Below are positions 50,524-63,094 of a stretch of 64,000 bases of DNA, in pieces. Source of the stretch: Shewanella mangrovisoli (GTDB taxonomy: Bacteria > Pseudomonadota > Gammaproteobacteria > Enterobacterales > Shewanellaceae). The notes beneath the pieces are model-generated. The model ran no database searches. It was not told the DNA's origin and was given only the letters and a program-made list of their open reading frames with translations. The stretch spans positions 1,798,001-1,862,000 of the forward strand of contig NZ_CP080412.1 in NCBI RefSeq assembly GCF_019457635.1, read 5' to 3'. Positions within the stretch are counted from its first letter, which is position 1. Each line of letters opens with the position of its first letter. The position numbers and the translations under genes were made by a program.

Positions 50524-50949
50524 CTAGTCTTTTGATAACTCGGCTTCTAATTCAAGACATAAGCGACGTAATTCCTCGATACGCTCGGCATTCATGTTGG
50601 AGCGTGCCACCAATTTCTCCGTAAGTTGAGTCGCTTCTTCCTGTAACTGCCGGCCCTTATCGGTGAGGGAAATGACCTTTTTACGTTCATCCAACTCGGA
50701 TAAGTTACGGGTGAGTAATCCTTTTAATTCCAATCGTTTAACGATTGGCGTTAAGGTGCTGGGATCTAAACGCGTGTCGTTAGACAATTCTTTGAGGCTG
50801 ACGTCGTTCACGTACCACAGTGAGTGCATCACTATGTACTGGGGGTAGGTGAGATCATACTCGTCAAGAATGGGACGAAAGGCTCGCACTAATGAGTTGG
50901 TCGCCGAATACAGTGCAAAGCATACGTTGTCTGATAATTTTTGAGCCAT
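50524..50949 (-). CDS. MarR-family regulator, OhrR-like
   Basis: A 141-residue winged-helix repressor. It begins MAQKLSDNVCFALYSATNSL, where C10 in CFALYSA corresponds to the reactive cysteine of OhrR, the organic-hydroperoxide sensor. The wHTH (about 50-110) includes LDPSTLTPIVKRLELKGLL and a wing ending ERKKVISLTDKG. The longer frame from 51093 is not supported; 50949 aligns with the family start. It is divergent from an oxidoreductase, and two operator-like dyads lie between them. No ohr gene is adjacent, so the OhrR assignment is by motif only. Confidence 0.83.
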   Translation of the reverse strand: MAQKLSDNVCFALYSATNSLVRAFRPILDEYDLTYPQYIVMHSLWYVNDVSLKELSNDTRLDPSTLTPIVKRLELKGLLTRNLSELDERKKVISLTDKGRQLQEEATQLTEKLVARSNMNAERIEELRRLCLELEAELSKD

Positions 50950-51008
50950 AAAGCGTACCCAGAATAAACAATGAAGGCTGATGTTAACAAATTCCACCCT
51001 GTAAAAAT

Positions 51009-51024
51009 AGTTTGCGTGCAAAAT
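51009..51024. promoter_or_regulatory. Operator-like dyad 1 of the MarR regulator
   Basis: AGTTTGCGTGCAAAAT contains TTTGC-GT-GCAAA and matches dyad 2 at 13 of 16 positions. It lies 60 bp from the regulator start. Confidence 0.5.
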
Positions 51025-51080
51025 ATTTTTAGGCGTAATGGTTGATTTGTGCGTCACTTGTGGGTAGTTTATTGGCAAAC

Positions 51081-51096
51081 AGTTTGTGCGCAAACT
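51081..51096. promoter_or_regulatory. Operator-like dyad 2 of the MarR regulator
   Basis: AGTTTG-TGCG-CAAACT is near-perfect, inside a larger run of TTTG/CAAA half-sites (51072-51105). It lies 90 bp upstream of the oxidoreductase start. Confidence 0.5.
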
Positions 51097-51185
51097 ATTT
51101 GCAAGCTAATAAATTGGTTCATTGTCGACAACACATCACTCCACTCCCTGTTTGCTGTGTGTTCGACGTAATAGAGGTTAACCCC

Positions 51186-52181
51186 ATGATAAGCAGTCAA
51201 ATTCATTTAGCATCACGCCCTGTTGGTATGCCGACGCTGGCAAACTTTAAACAGGTCGAGGTGACGTTGCCCGCATTAAAAGCCGGCGAAGTGCTGGTTA
51301 AAAACACCTGGATGTCAGTCGATCCCTATATGCGTGGTCGTATGATGGATAGGGATTCCTACATTCCACCCTTCCAGATTGATGCGGTTATGGACGGCGG
51401 GGCCATAGGCGAAGTGATTGAGTCACTCAATCCACAATTCCCAGTAGGTTCAAAAGTGAGCCATATCAGCGGTTGGCGCAGCGCCTTTATCAGTGATGGG
51501 CAGGATCTCACCTTATTACCTGCGGTGAATATTCCTGAGCAATACTTTTTAGGTGTTATCGGCATGCCCGGATTAACCGCTTGGGTGGGGCTGATGCAAA
51601 TCGCTAAGTTAAAACCAACGGATACTGTGTTTGTTTCAGCCGCATCGGGCGCTGTCGGTATGGTTGTCTGTCAAATCGCTAAGCTTAATGGCTGCAAAGT
51701 GATTGCTTCGGTTGGCTCGGATGAGAAGGCCGAATTGGTTCAAAGTTTGGGCGTGGATGCCGTGATTAACTATAAAAAAGTCACTGATTTAACTCAGGCT
51801 TTGCGCGACGCGGCGCCTAATGGCATTGATGTGTATTTTGAGAATGTCGGCGGCGCTCATCTCGAAGCCGCGTTGAATGTGCTAAACGAATATGGTCGCA
51901 TTCCTGTATGTGGGATGATTGCCGATTACAATGCGCAGGCACCAGTCCCAGGGCCAAGTAATCTGTTAGCCATCAACACTAAAAAGTTAACCATGCAGGG
52001 CTTTATTGTGATGGACTACTTCGATCAGTTTGAAGAATTCATCGCTCAAATGGCGCAGTGGCTGCAAGCGGGTAAAGTAAAATCGGAAGAAACCGTTTAT
52101 CAAGGTCTAGAGCAAGCTGCTGAGGCGTTTATCGGCCTGTTTGAAGGTAAAAACAAAGGCAAAATGCTGGTTAAGCTCTAA
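51186..52181 (+). CDS. NADPH-dependent oxidoreductase (MDR superfamily, CurA/YncB-like)
   Basis: A 331-residue medium-chain reductase without the zinc residues. Signature features: DPYMRGRM near residue 45, the Rossmann motif SAASGAVGMVVCQIAKLNG, and VYFENVGGAHLEAAL. Relatives reduce enones or aldehydes such as leukotriene B4 derivatives or curcumin, often as detoxification of reactive carbonyls. This fits control by the divergent redox-type MarR regulator. ATG 51186 with AGAGGT was chosen over the longer frame at 51042. Confidence 0.9.
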   Translation: MISSQIHLASRPVGMPTLANFKQVEVTLPALKAGEVLVKNTWMSVDPYMRGRMMDRDSYIPPFQIDAVMDGGAIGEVIESLNPQFPVGSKVSHISGWRSAFISDGQDLTLLPAVNIPEQYFLGVIGMPGLTAWVGLMQIAKLKPTDTVFVSAASGAVGMVVCQIAKLNGCKVIASVGSDEKAELVQSLGVDAVINYKKVTDLTQALRDAAPNGIDVYFENVGGAHLEAALNVLNEYGRIPVCGMIADYNAQAPVPGPSNLLAINTKKLTMQGFIVMDYFDQFEEFIAQMAQWLQAGKVKSEETVYQGLEQAAEAFIGLFEGKNKGKMLVKL

Positions 52182-52296
52182 TCTTGCAGTACTCTTACGG
52201 CTTAGTATCAAGGTGCAATCAGGTGCACCTTGATGCCGTGGCTGATACCAAGCGTGAGTCATGCCACTTTGCTGAAGCGAATAAAGTCACCGTTTG

Positions 52297-52328
52297 AGCT
52301 GAAGCCTGTTTTTATAAAGGCTTCAGCT
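52297..52328 (+). terminator. Hairpin after the oxidoreductase
   Basis: Perfect 11-bp arms around a 10-nt AT-rich loop, followed by only two T residues, so termination is uncertain. Confidence 0.35.
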
Positions 52329-52575
52329 TTCACAATCAAGCCGGCTGAGTTTGTGCTCTGGCTAGCGATTTCAGCTTTAATTCACGCTTATCCCATTACA
52401 CTGCAACATCGCAGTCCTTAGAAGCTCAATGACCCGTTAAAAGGTAAGTTACCCGTATCTCGCTTGGGGAGCTTTACGGAAAACTTGGCAATTAACTGGA
52501 ACTGTACTTCACTCTTATTATTGAGAATTCAAAGGCTAAGGCATACTGACTGAATGATGGTTCTTTAGAACTATC

Positions 52576-52655
52576 GGTTTAAAGAAAGGTGAGTTTAAAG
52601 TACTGTGGGTTTAAAGAAAGGTGGGTTTAAAGAACTGTAGGTTTAAAGAATTAGG
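52576..52655. repeat. 16-bp tandem repeat, five copies
   Basis: Units begin at 52576, 52592, 52608, 52624 and 52640, each starting GGTTTAAAG or AGTTTAAAG with variable endings such as AAAGGTG and AACTGTA. Units 1 and 3 are identical. The array has a 32-bp super-period. Confidence 0.85.
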
Positions 52656-52705
52656 CCTTAAACAAAGGTGAGCGCAAGGAGGGGGCGCAAACTCCATCCG
52701 ACTTT

Positions 52706-52750
52706 CTTAACCTGCTATTTCTTAACCTGCTATTTCATAACCTGCTATTT
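52706..52750. repeat. 15-bp tandem repeat, three copies
   Basis: CTTAACCTGCTATTT repeats exactly at 52706 and 52721, and with one change at 52736. A partial copy CTTAA follows. Confidence 0.85.
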
Positions 52751-52796
52751 CTTAATGATGCCTTTTACAGATAAGTGATGCCATAAGGGGATGATG

Positions 52797-53396
52797 ATGC
52801 CATTACCGTTACTTTGGCTAGGCAGCGCGGCGATGGGCGCGTTGTTGCTCGCCGATGAGCGTGAAAAGCGCCAGCAGCTTGAGCGAGACCGCTTATTAGG
52901 TAAGGTTCCACGGCAAACGACTGGCGGCCAAGCCATGGTGGCAGCGCCAAGCCAGTGGCAAAAGGGCTTTAAACAAGTCTCGCCGCAGCCTGGCAGCATT
53001 GTCTGTTGCTATGTATTTGGGGTCATTGAACATACGGGCATTTGGTTGGCTGATGATTGCCTCGTCGAGCTACATGGCTCTGGGCTGATAAGGGCGGTAT
53101 CGGTAAAACGGTTTCTAGCGGGGCGCACTGGTAGCCAAATCTATATTGCCTGTAATCATCAACATCAACCACTTATTGCCAGTGATGTGGTGAGCCGCGC
53201 CGAGCGGGCCATTTATCAATACCGCGAATACGATTTGTTCGACAATAACTGCCATCGATTTGTTTGGTCATGCTTATGTGGTGAAGAGGTGGCCATAAAA
53301 AGTTTTAACGAATTAAATCAAAAACTCGCAGGCTATTTTAAGCAGGGGATTTACTGGGATGAAATGCGTCGAGTACCTGAAGAGATAAAAATGTAA
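52797..53396 (+). CDS. LRAT/NlpC-like (lecithin retinol acyltransferase family) protein
   Basis: About 199 residues. The N-terminus has a short hydrophobic helix (LPLLWLGSAAMGALLL). The catalytic domain has PGSIVCC, H79 in IEHTGIWLADD, H93 in VELHGSG and the nucleophile C152 in FDNNCHRFVWSC (numbering from ATG 52797), the usual Cys-His-His layout of LRAT-type thiol acyltransferases/hydrolases. Three ATGs in a row occur at 52791; GGGG spacing favours the third. The bacterial function is unknown. A terminator overlaps the stop. Confidence 0.8.
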   Translation: MPLPLLWLGSAAMGALLLADEREKRQQLERDRLLGKVPRQTTGGQAMVAAPSQWQKGFKQVSPQPGSIVCCYVFGVIEHTGIWLADDCLVELHGSGLIRAVSVKRFLAGRTGSQIYIACNHQHQPLIASDVVSRAERAIYQYREYDLFDNNCHRFVWSCLCGEEVAIKSFNELNQKLAGYFKQGIYWDEMRRVPEEIKM

Positions 53397-53420
53397 AAGA
53401 CCATCCGAAGATGGCCTTTT
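53395..53420. terminator. Bidirectional terminator between the LRAT-like gene and fabH-like gene
   Basis: AAAAGACCATC and GATGGCCTTTT arms with a 4-nt loop (one G-T pair), overlapping the LRAT-like stop codon. Confidence 0.75.
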
Positions 53421-53438
53421 ATCTGTGTTCGGGATTTA

Positions 53439-54503
53439 TTACTTACAGAAATAATCCACAGCACGTTTAACCAGTTCAATGCCACTCAACTCGCAAGGTG
53501 GCAGCTGAGCATCGCTCACTTGAACCGGCGTTACGCGCTCGCCCCATTGCAATAGCAGCGCTGCAGAAGTTAACCCCGCACCGAAGGCACATGACAGAAT
53601 GGTTTGATTTGGCTTAATTAAACCTTTTTCCAAAGCATCGCAGATGGCGATGGGGATAGTGGCCGCAGAGGTATTGCCATAGTTAGCGATGTTCACGAAG
53701 GCTTTTTCTTTAGGGATCTTCATGCGGCTAACGAGGGTATCGATAATGCGCTCGTTCGCTTGGTGTGGGATCACTAAGTCGACTTCATCTATATCGACGC
53801 CACATTTTTCCAGCACTTGAGTGCTTAACTTATTCATACCATTGATGGCACGTTTAAAGATTTCTTGGCCATCGAATTGAATATAAAAATCTAAAGATTC
53901 AGCAGAGAATCTATCCATCGCAGTACCAAAACCGGCTTTTAGGATATCGCGACCGTCAGGGTCGTTATTCAGCTCATAGCCTAACACACCGCCTGGCACA
54001 TCCGTCGCTTCCACGACAACTGCGCCCGCGCCATCACCAAACAGTACTGCGGTTTCACGGCGTGACCAATCGAGGTAGAAAGATAAACGCTCGGCACCGA
54101 CGACTAGTACTTTTTTGCATTGGCCACTTTTGATCTGTGAGCTGGCTAAGCCTAAGCCATACAAAAAGCCACTGCAGGCCGCGTTGATATCGAAAGCTGC
54201 GCAACTTGCACCAATATTCGCCTGGACTGTGGAGGCAATATTCGGGATCAAGGTATCTGGGCTGGCGCTGGCTAAAATGATCATATCAATTTCGCTGCCG
54301 TCAATGCCCGCGGCAGCAAGGGCGCGTTTAGCGGCAACCGATGCTAACTCAGAGGTATTCACATGGCTGATATGACGCTGGCTGATCCCGGTACGGCTTT
54401 TAATCCATTCATCGGAAGTTTCGATAAAAGTGGCAAGATCATCGTTAGTCAAAGTGGCGGGAGGAACACATTTTCCCCAGCCAGTGATAGTGGCGTACTG
54501 CAT
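53439..54503 (-). CDS. Beta-ketoacyl-ACP synthase III (FabH-like)
   Basis: A 354-residue condensing enzyme. The triad is C110 in INAACSGFLYG, histidine in VIPHQANERIID, and asparagine in IANYGNTSAATIP. FabH usually starts fatty-acid synthesis from acetyl-CoA and malonyl-ACP and sits in the fab operon; this copy lies elsewhere beside a GntR regulator, so it may be a second KAS III of different substrate range. The ATG at 54503 was chosen over the long frame at 54698, whose extra 65 residues run into the GntR gene. Confidence 0.88.
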   Translation of the reverse strand: MQYATITGWGKCVPPATLTNDDLATFIETSDEWIKSRTGISQRHISHVNTSELASVAAKRALAAAGIDGSEIDMIILASASPDTLIPNIASTVQANIGASCAAFDINAACSGFLYGLGLASSQIKSGQCKKVLVVGAERLSFYLDWSRRETAVLFGDGAGAVVVEATDVPGGVLGYELNNDPDGRDILKAGFGTAMDRFSAESLDFYIQFDGQEIFKRAINGMNKLSTQVLEKCGVDIDEVDLVIPHQANERIIDTLVSRMKIPKEKAFVNIANYGNTSAATIPIAICDALEKGLIKPNQTILSCAFGAGLTSAALLLQWGERVTPVQVSDAQLPPCELSGIELVKRAVDYFCK

Positions 54504-54595
54504 GGTGTTTTCTCTCAAATAAAAAAGGCAGAACCTGAAGTGCTGCCTCAAATCGACAACAAAGCTTATCGGTATAACGAATGACAGTCCGTGAT

Positions 54596-55267
54596 CTAGA
54601 CCACCTGTTTGGCGACGAGATCCCGAATTGTCATTGCGGCATGCAAAATATGATGTCGCAGCAACGCCGTGGCTTTCTCTGTTTCTCTTTGTTTGCAATA
54701 GTTGAGCAGCTCGCGGTGCTCGTGCTCTGCTGCGGGAATGCCTCCTGCGAGCAGCAATTGCAAACGAATATATCTATCGCAGTTAGTATTGAGACCGTGG
54801 ACAACCTCTAGCGTATGTGGACGATTAGCGGCTTGATATAAACAGGTATGAAACTGTGTATTTAGCTCGCTCCAACTGGCGACGGCATCTTCATGTTTAA
54901 AGGCCGATTCCAATTGCTCCAATACGCGTTCTGCTTTGATTAAATCGTCTTCTTGAAGTCGTGGTATGGCTTTGGCGAGCAGATCGGTCTCGATCATGGC
55001 GCGTAATTCAAAAAGCTCAGTCACTTGTTCAACGGATAATTCGGTCGCGGTCGCCCCTTTATGGGGTTCGAACTTCACCAGCCCCTCCGCCTCCAATTGT
55101 AGTAAGGCTTCTCTCACGGGAATGCGGCTTACATGTAAGGCTTCGGCTAAGGCGCTTTGTCTGAGTGGTTCCCCTGCGGCTATATCACCCGAAAGAATTT
55201 TCTCTCTGAGCACTTCTACAACTAATTGGGTGCGGGTTTTATGGACTATAGGCGTAGTTCGACTCAT
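54596..55267 (-). CDS. GntR-family regulator, FadR/FCD subfamily
   Basis: A 223-residue repressor. The winged helix spans about 15-85 (PLRQSALAEALHVSRIPVREALLQL, quoted in part as HVSRIPVREALLQL), and the FCD ligand-binding domain about 95-215, with acidic and histidine residues suited to metal/carboxylate binding. It lies 92 bp upstream of the fabH-like gene on the same strand, so it may control that gene and be co-transcribed with it. Its ligand is unknown; an organic acid would fit the subfamily. Confidence 0.88.
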   Translation of the reverse strand: MSRTTPIVHKTRTQLVVEVLREKILSGDIAAGEPLRQSALAEALHVSRIPVREALLQLEAEGLVKFEPHKGATATELSVEQVTELFELRAMIETDLLAKAIPRLQEDDLIKAERVLEQLESAFKHEDAVASWSELNTQFHTCLYQAANRPHTLEVVHGLNTNCDRYIRLQLLLAGGIPAAEHEHRELLNYCKQRETEKATALLRHHILHAAMTIRDLVAKQVV

Positions 55268-55583
55268 TATGACCGTCTATTTTTAGGTGTTTTATTGTTA
55301 TCCGTGCAAGATTACCGTTAAAAACAGCACAAATAAAGGGAAAAGCTCGATTGAATACCGCATCCCTTAAGCCTAAAAAAGCATTATCGGCCGATTTTAT
55401 CGGCAAATTGCGTCGGGATAAGTACGATTTAATACTGTTTGAAGCCCGCTTGGGGCGAGATAAGCCGGAACTTGTTCAAACTCCGTCATGTCGCTGACAA
55501 CTTCGCGGTGCAATTTCTTGCAATGGATGGAATAATAGGGAAATTACGCATTAAGCGCCGTTTTTAGTGAGTGGAGTAGTACT
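55268..55583. other. Divergent gap between the GntR gene and gmhB
   Basis: 316 bp with both promoters. A short dyad GCCGAT-TTT-ATCGGC (55390-55404) is the only structure noticed; no gene was seen. Confidence 0.5.
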
Positions 55584-56135
55584 GTGGGTACAGTCAATCG
55601 AGCCGTATTTTTAGACCGTGATGGTGTGATCAACAAAGATCATGGTTATGTGCATCAGGTGGATGACTTTGAATATATAGAAGGTGTGTTTGAAGCCTGC
55701 CTCGCCTTAAAACAAATGGGATACAAATTGGTGGTGGTCACCAATCAGTCGGGGATTGCCCGTGGCATGTATACCGAAGACCAATTCCACAGTCTCACCG
55801 AATGGATGGATTGGAACTTTGCCGATAAAGGTGTCGACCTCGATGGTATCTACTATTGCCCACACCATAATGAAAAAGGTCTCGGTGAATATAAAGTCGA
55901 TTGCGATTGCCGTAAGCCAAAACCAGGCATGCTACTCGATGCGGCAAAATTCCTGAAAATCGATTTGTCGCAGTCGGTGATAGTGGGCGATAAAGCAGAC
56001 GATATGCTTGCGGCTAAAGCGGCAGGGGTGCCGACACGTATCCTCGTCCGTACAGGTAAAGCCATTGCTGATGATAGCGAGGCGTCTGTGGTGCTCGATA
56101 GCATTGCCGATGTGCCAGGATTTTTAAAGAAGTAA
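55584..56135 (+). CDS. gmhB: D-glycero-beta-D-manno-heptose-1,7-bisphosphate 7-phosphatase
   Basis: HAD-family phosphatase in ADP-heptose synthesis for lipopolysaccharide core. The catalytic pair is D11/D13 in [10 protein letters not shown]. The zinc-binding loop is [10 protein letters not shown] and DCDCRKP, and the late HAD motif is [10 protein letters not shown]. It is 183 residues; E. coli GmhB is 191. GTG start with GGAG upstream. As in E. coli, it lies just before an rRNA operon. Confidence 0.95.
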   Translation: MGTVNRAVFLDRDGVINKDHGYVHQVDDFEYIEGVFEACLALKQMGYKLVVVTNQSGIARGMYTEDQFHSLTEWMDWNFADKGVDLDGIYYCPHHNEKGLGEYKVDCDCRKPKPGMLLDAAKFLKIDLSQSVIVGDKADDMLAAKAAGVPTRILVRTGKAIADDSEASVVLDSIADVPGFLKK

Positions 56136-56383
56136 CCTATTCTTGCAACTTAAATCGTATCAATCTATTTGAATCGTAAGATTGGAATTAAGGCGAGAGT
56201 TTAACTGCAAACAGTGCGGTATTGGCTTTATCGTTTTGCTTTGTGATTGATGCTAACGGCGTTAGCTAGGTGATAGAGATAGCCAAAGTGATGGAAATTA
56301 CAGCGAATTAGGCGCTAAAACCGATGTTTGGTTTAAAAAATGCACACTCACTTCGGTTTTTCTAATTATTTTGCCTAAAGGGG

Positions 56384-56411
56384 TTGCGGTAAAATCTGAC
56401 ATCCCTATAAT
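56384..56411 (+). promoter_or_regulatory. rRNA operon promoter P1-like
   Basis: -35 TTGCGG (56384-56389), 16-bp spacer, -10 TATAAT (56406-56411) and GCGC discriminator right after it. The -10 region CCCTATAATGCGC is the same as in E. coli rrn P1. Confidence 0.85.
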
Positions 56412-56480
56412 GCGCATCCACTGACCCAGCGGGGTCAACGGTGAAAGCATAAAGCGCTAGGTGCTTAAAGCAAATAACCA

Positions 56481-56492
56481 TGCTCTTTAACA
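56481..56492 (+). promoter_or_regulatory. rrn leader boxA antitermination element
   Basis: TGCTCTTTAACA matches the E. coli rrn boxA that recruits Nus factors for rRNA antitermination. The flanking sequence resembles the E. coli leader. Confidence 0.85.
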
Positions 56493-56674
56493 ATTTATCA
56501 AGCAAATCTGTGTGGACACTCACAGGTGTTGAGTTAATCGAAATTACTCTGCCGTTTGGCGAGTAATCAAAATTTAAATCAATGAATGAGTGTTCATAGC
56601 AATATGTACAACGACTTATTAAGTTAAGTCGATTCAGAATTCATTGAGCCGAACCTTAGGGTTCACAAAACTTT

Positions 56675-58216
<1,542 letters not shown>

Positions 58217-58286
58217 CCTATACGACTAACTCGATGTTTGTTGAGTGTTCACACAGATTTGCTTGATAGAAGATAGAGTAAAAGAT

Positions 58287-58363
<77 letters not shown>

Positions 58364-58408
58364 ATCCTTTGAGGGTTGGGACATCTGATACTCGCACTGC
58401 ATGTAAAT

Positions 58409-58484
58409 GGGGCTATAGCTCAGCTGGGAGAGCGCCTGCCTTGCACGCAGGAGGTCTGCGGTTCGATCCCGCATAGCTCCACCA
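58409..58484 (+). tRNA. alaT: tRNA-Ala (TGC)
   Basis: 76 nt with anticodon TGC in CTTGCACGC, acceptor GGGGCTA/TAGCTCC, T-loop TTCGATC and encoded CCA. The Ile-Ala pair in the spacer is typical of gammaproteobacterial rrn operons. Confidence 0.96.
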
Positions 58485-58507
58485 CTTACTGCAATCTGGT
58501 TAGAGAT

Positions 58508-58544
58508 GCCAAAGATAAACTGAAAAATTATCTTTGGCTTTTTT
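58508..58544 (+). terminator. Terminator-like hairpin in the 16S-23S spacer
   Basis: GCCAAAGATAA and TTATCTTTGGC are perfect 11-bp arms with a 9-nt loop and a TTTTTT tail. It lies between tRNA-Ala and 23S and must be read through for 23S to be made. Confidence 0.6.
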
Positions 58545-58549
58545 AAGCC

Positions 58550-58562
58550 CGCTCTTTAACAA
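58550..58562 (+). promoter_or_regulatory. Spacer boxA element
   Basis: CGCTCTTTAACAA resembles the rrn boxA and sits just after the terminator-like hairpin, before 23S, as in other gammaproteobacterial rrn spacers. Confidence 0.7.
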
Positions 58563-58758
58563 TTTGGAAAGCTGATAGTAATTAATACAATGATGTCTGT
58601 CGTTGTGTTAATACGAAAAAAATTGAGTTCTTAAAACACTTTTTAAGTGTCTTGAATATTCAAGTCTAAGGCGAGTCCATCTTCTTGGTCGAAGATGAGA
58701 CAAGTAAAACCAGCTGGTCGCAACAGCGCAAGTGATGTGAAACTCATTTGGGTTGTAT

Positions 58759-61646
<2,888 letters not shown>

Positions 61647-61775
61647 TACAACCCAGATGGGTTTTGCTAAGAGTACTTAGCTTGAATACAAACACTTAAG
61701 AAGTGTAACTCAAACCAGCTTTCCGAATTTAATTTACTGCCTGCGTGAGATAAGACGGGTAGTGAATAACAAATT

Positions 61776-61895
61776 TGCTTGGTGACAATAGCATTGTGGT
61801 CCCACCTGATCCCATCCCGAACTCAGAAGTGAAACGCAATCGCGCCGATGGTAGTGTGGGGTCTCCCCATGTGAGAGTAGGTCATCGCCAAGCGC
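61776..61895 (+). rRNA. rrf: 5S ribosomal RNA
   Basis: About 120 nt, from TGCTTGG to the pairing CCAAGC, with the conserved CCGAACTCAGAAGTGAAA and GCGCCGATGGTAGTGTGG. It is the only 5S copy in this operon. Confidence 0.95.
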
Positions 61896-61920
61896 CTAAC
61901 ATTCTCGTGAAGAGAGCAGA

Positions 61921-61948
61921 AAGCCAGCTGAATAAGCTGGCTTTTTTG
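61921..61948 (+). terminator. rrn operon terminator
   Basis: AAAGCCAGCT and AGCTGGCTTT with a 5-nt loop, then TTTTTT, about 25 bp after 5S. Confidence 0.92.
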
Positions 61949-62058
61949 TATTCGGCGTTTGCAATTTTTACCTCTTTACTCCCTTTATATATTCCCACTT
62001 CACTCACCATTCAGCTTGGTTTACCCCCAGCAATTTAGGCAAATAACATTAGGCCAAT

Positions 62059-62088
62059 AAAAAGAGCAGCCTAGGCTGCTCTATTTTG
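62059..62088. terminator. Terminator after the DUF2057 gene
   Basis: AGAGCAGCCTAGGCTGCTCT is a perfect 20-bp palindrome with A-run on one side and TATTTT on the other. It serves the minus-strand gene and backs up the rrn terminator. Confidence 0.8.
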
Positions 62089-62140
62089 TATTGGATAGGT
62101 GTCTTGCTCGCTTGTTACTGCCAAAACCTAACGAATACAC

Positions 62141-62857
62141 TTATTGCCCGTTAATTTTTGCCTTGAATTTTGCTTTGGTGGCGTCATCGGCGAGATGATA
62201 CCAATAATCCAGCATATGACTGATTTCGGCTTGAGTCGGCGAGTCTGGCGCTGCGTCTTGTGTTACTGCAGCTGTTGATGTGGCTGCACTGGCGGTTATG
62301 GCTGTTGATGGCGCTTCAGTGGCGGCTGGCAGAGTTGGTGCTCTCGTTGCTGTTGATACTTGAGGCTGGCTTTGCACTGCGGCAAGCGTTATCGATGCGG
62401 GATGTTGGCCTTGATTGTATTGAAAGATTTCCTGCTCGAAGTTTCGGCCTATCTGAAGCCCGTTTTTCACTAATCTGTCTTGGTCAAAGCTAATCGCTTG
62501 ATTGTGCTTATCTAAAAGCGTGATTGACGGTGACTCATCGAACTGCTTTGCAGCTTTTGCCGAGTCGATATTAGGCAGTTTGAGTTGTAATGCTTGGTCA
62601 GTTTCATTAAAGCGGACAATCAGTACGTCCGATTGATAGCGCACCGAATTAGCCTGTTTGCGATACTGGGCATTGTAGCGAAACGCGATTTGGTTCAATC
62701 CATCACTCAGCGTGACTGGCGAGGTGCTTAATGGCTTTTGTCCATTCACGGTTAACAGCTCGACATCACTTGGCAGCTGCAGGAGTACTTCGGCACAAAC
62801 GGGTTGCAGGCTGGCAAGCAGTATGGCGGATGCGCACAGGATAGAGGGGGATTTCAT
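62141..62857 (-). CDS. DUF2057 family protein (YccT-like)
   Basis: About 238 residues with a signal peptide (CASAILLASLQPVCAEV), so periplasmic or outer-membrane. The N-terminal domain (about 25-165: LQLPSDVELLTVNGQKP, FDQDRLVKNGLQIGRNFEQE) matches DUF2057. A long Ala/Thr/Ser-rich, low-complexity linker (about 170-205) precedes a short C-terminal helix. The ATG at 62857 was chosen over the one at 62881 because AAGAGAAAG precedes it. Function unknown. Confidence 0.78.
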   Translation of the reverse strand: MKSPSILCASAILLASLQPVCAEVLLQLPSDVELLTVNGQKPLSTSPVTLSDGLNQIAFRYNAQYRKQANSVRYQSDVLIVRFNETDQALQLKLPNIDSAKAAKQFDESPSITLLDKHNQAISFDQDRLVKNGLQIGRNFEQEIFQYNQGQHPASITLAAVQSQPQVSTATRAPTLPAATEAPSTAITASAATSTAAVTQDAAPDSPTQAEISHMLDYWYHLADDATKAKFKAKINGQ

Positions 62858-63005
62858 AGGCTTTCTCTTGGTTGATATCACGCACTAATGATAAGTGAGA
62901 TAACCATTAACACAAAGTGGAGAGCTAAGCTGATGGTCACAAAGAACACACAAAGGATGCATAAAGCGCGATACATTCATCGATATTTGGCTGCGATGTA
63001 GAATA

Positions 63006-63034
63006 AAGAAAAGGCTCACAGGGAGCCTTTTCTT
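63006..63034 (-). terminator. Terminator after cpdB
   Basis: AAGAAAAGGCTC and GAGCCTTTTCTT are perfect arms with a 5-nt loop and a U-rich end, 61 bp past the cpdB stop. Confidence 0.85.
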
Positions 63035-63094
63035 GCCTAAGTACGAGACAACGTTATGCCTGATCTTGGCTTAACCTAAGCGCAATAAGGCAAA

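Larger units (their letters stand above)
52182..52796. other. Repeat-rich gap before the LRAT-like gene
   Basis: A 615-bp region with no convincing gene. It holds the hairpin TCAAGGTGCA/TGCACCTTGA (52208-52233) just after the oxidoreductase, a second hairpin with 11-bp arms AGCTGAAGCCT/AGGCTTCAGCT (52297-52328), five 16-bp tandem units (52576-52655), and three 15-bp tandem units (52706-52750). A 63-codon frame at 52230-52421 was judged a chance frame. Confidence 0.6.
56136..56674. other. rrn promoter and leader region
   Basis: 539 bp before 16S rRNA. It holds an AT-rich upstream stretch, one P1-like promoter (56384-56411), and a leader with boxA (56481-56492) at a place equivalent to E. coli. 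A second P2-type promoter was not identified. Confidence 0.75.

Noticed and set aside
52230..52421. 63-codon frame after the oxidoreductase
   Set aside because: It overlaps a strong hairpin and shows no ribosome-binding site.
56136..56380. Second rrn promoter upstream of P1
   Set aside because: No -35/-10 pair with acceptable spacing and GC discriminator was found.
61775..62038. 87-codon frame over 5S rRNA and terminator
   Set aside because: It lies on 5S rRNA and the rrn terminator, so it is a shadow frame.
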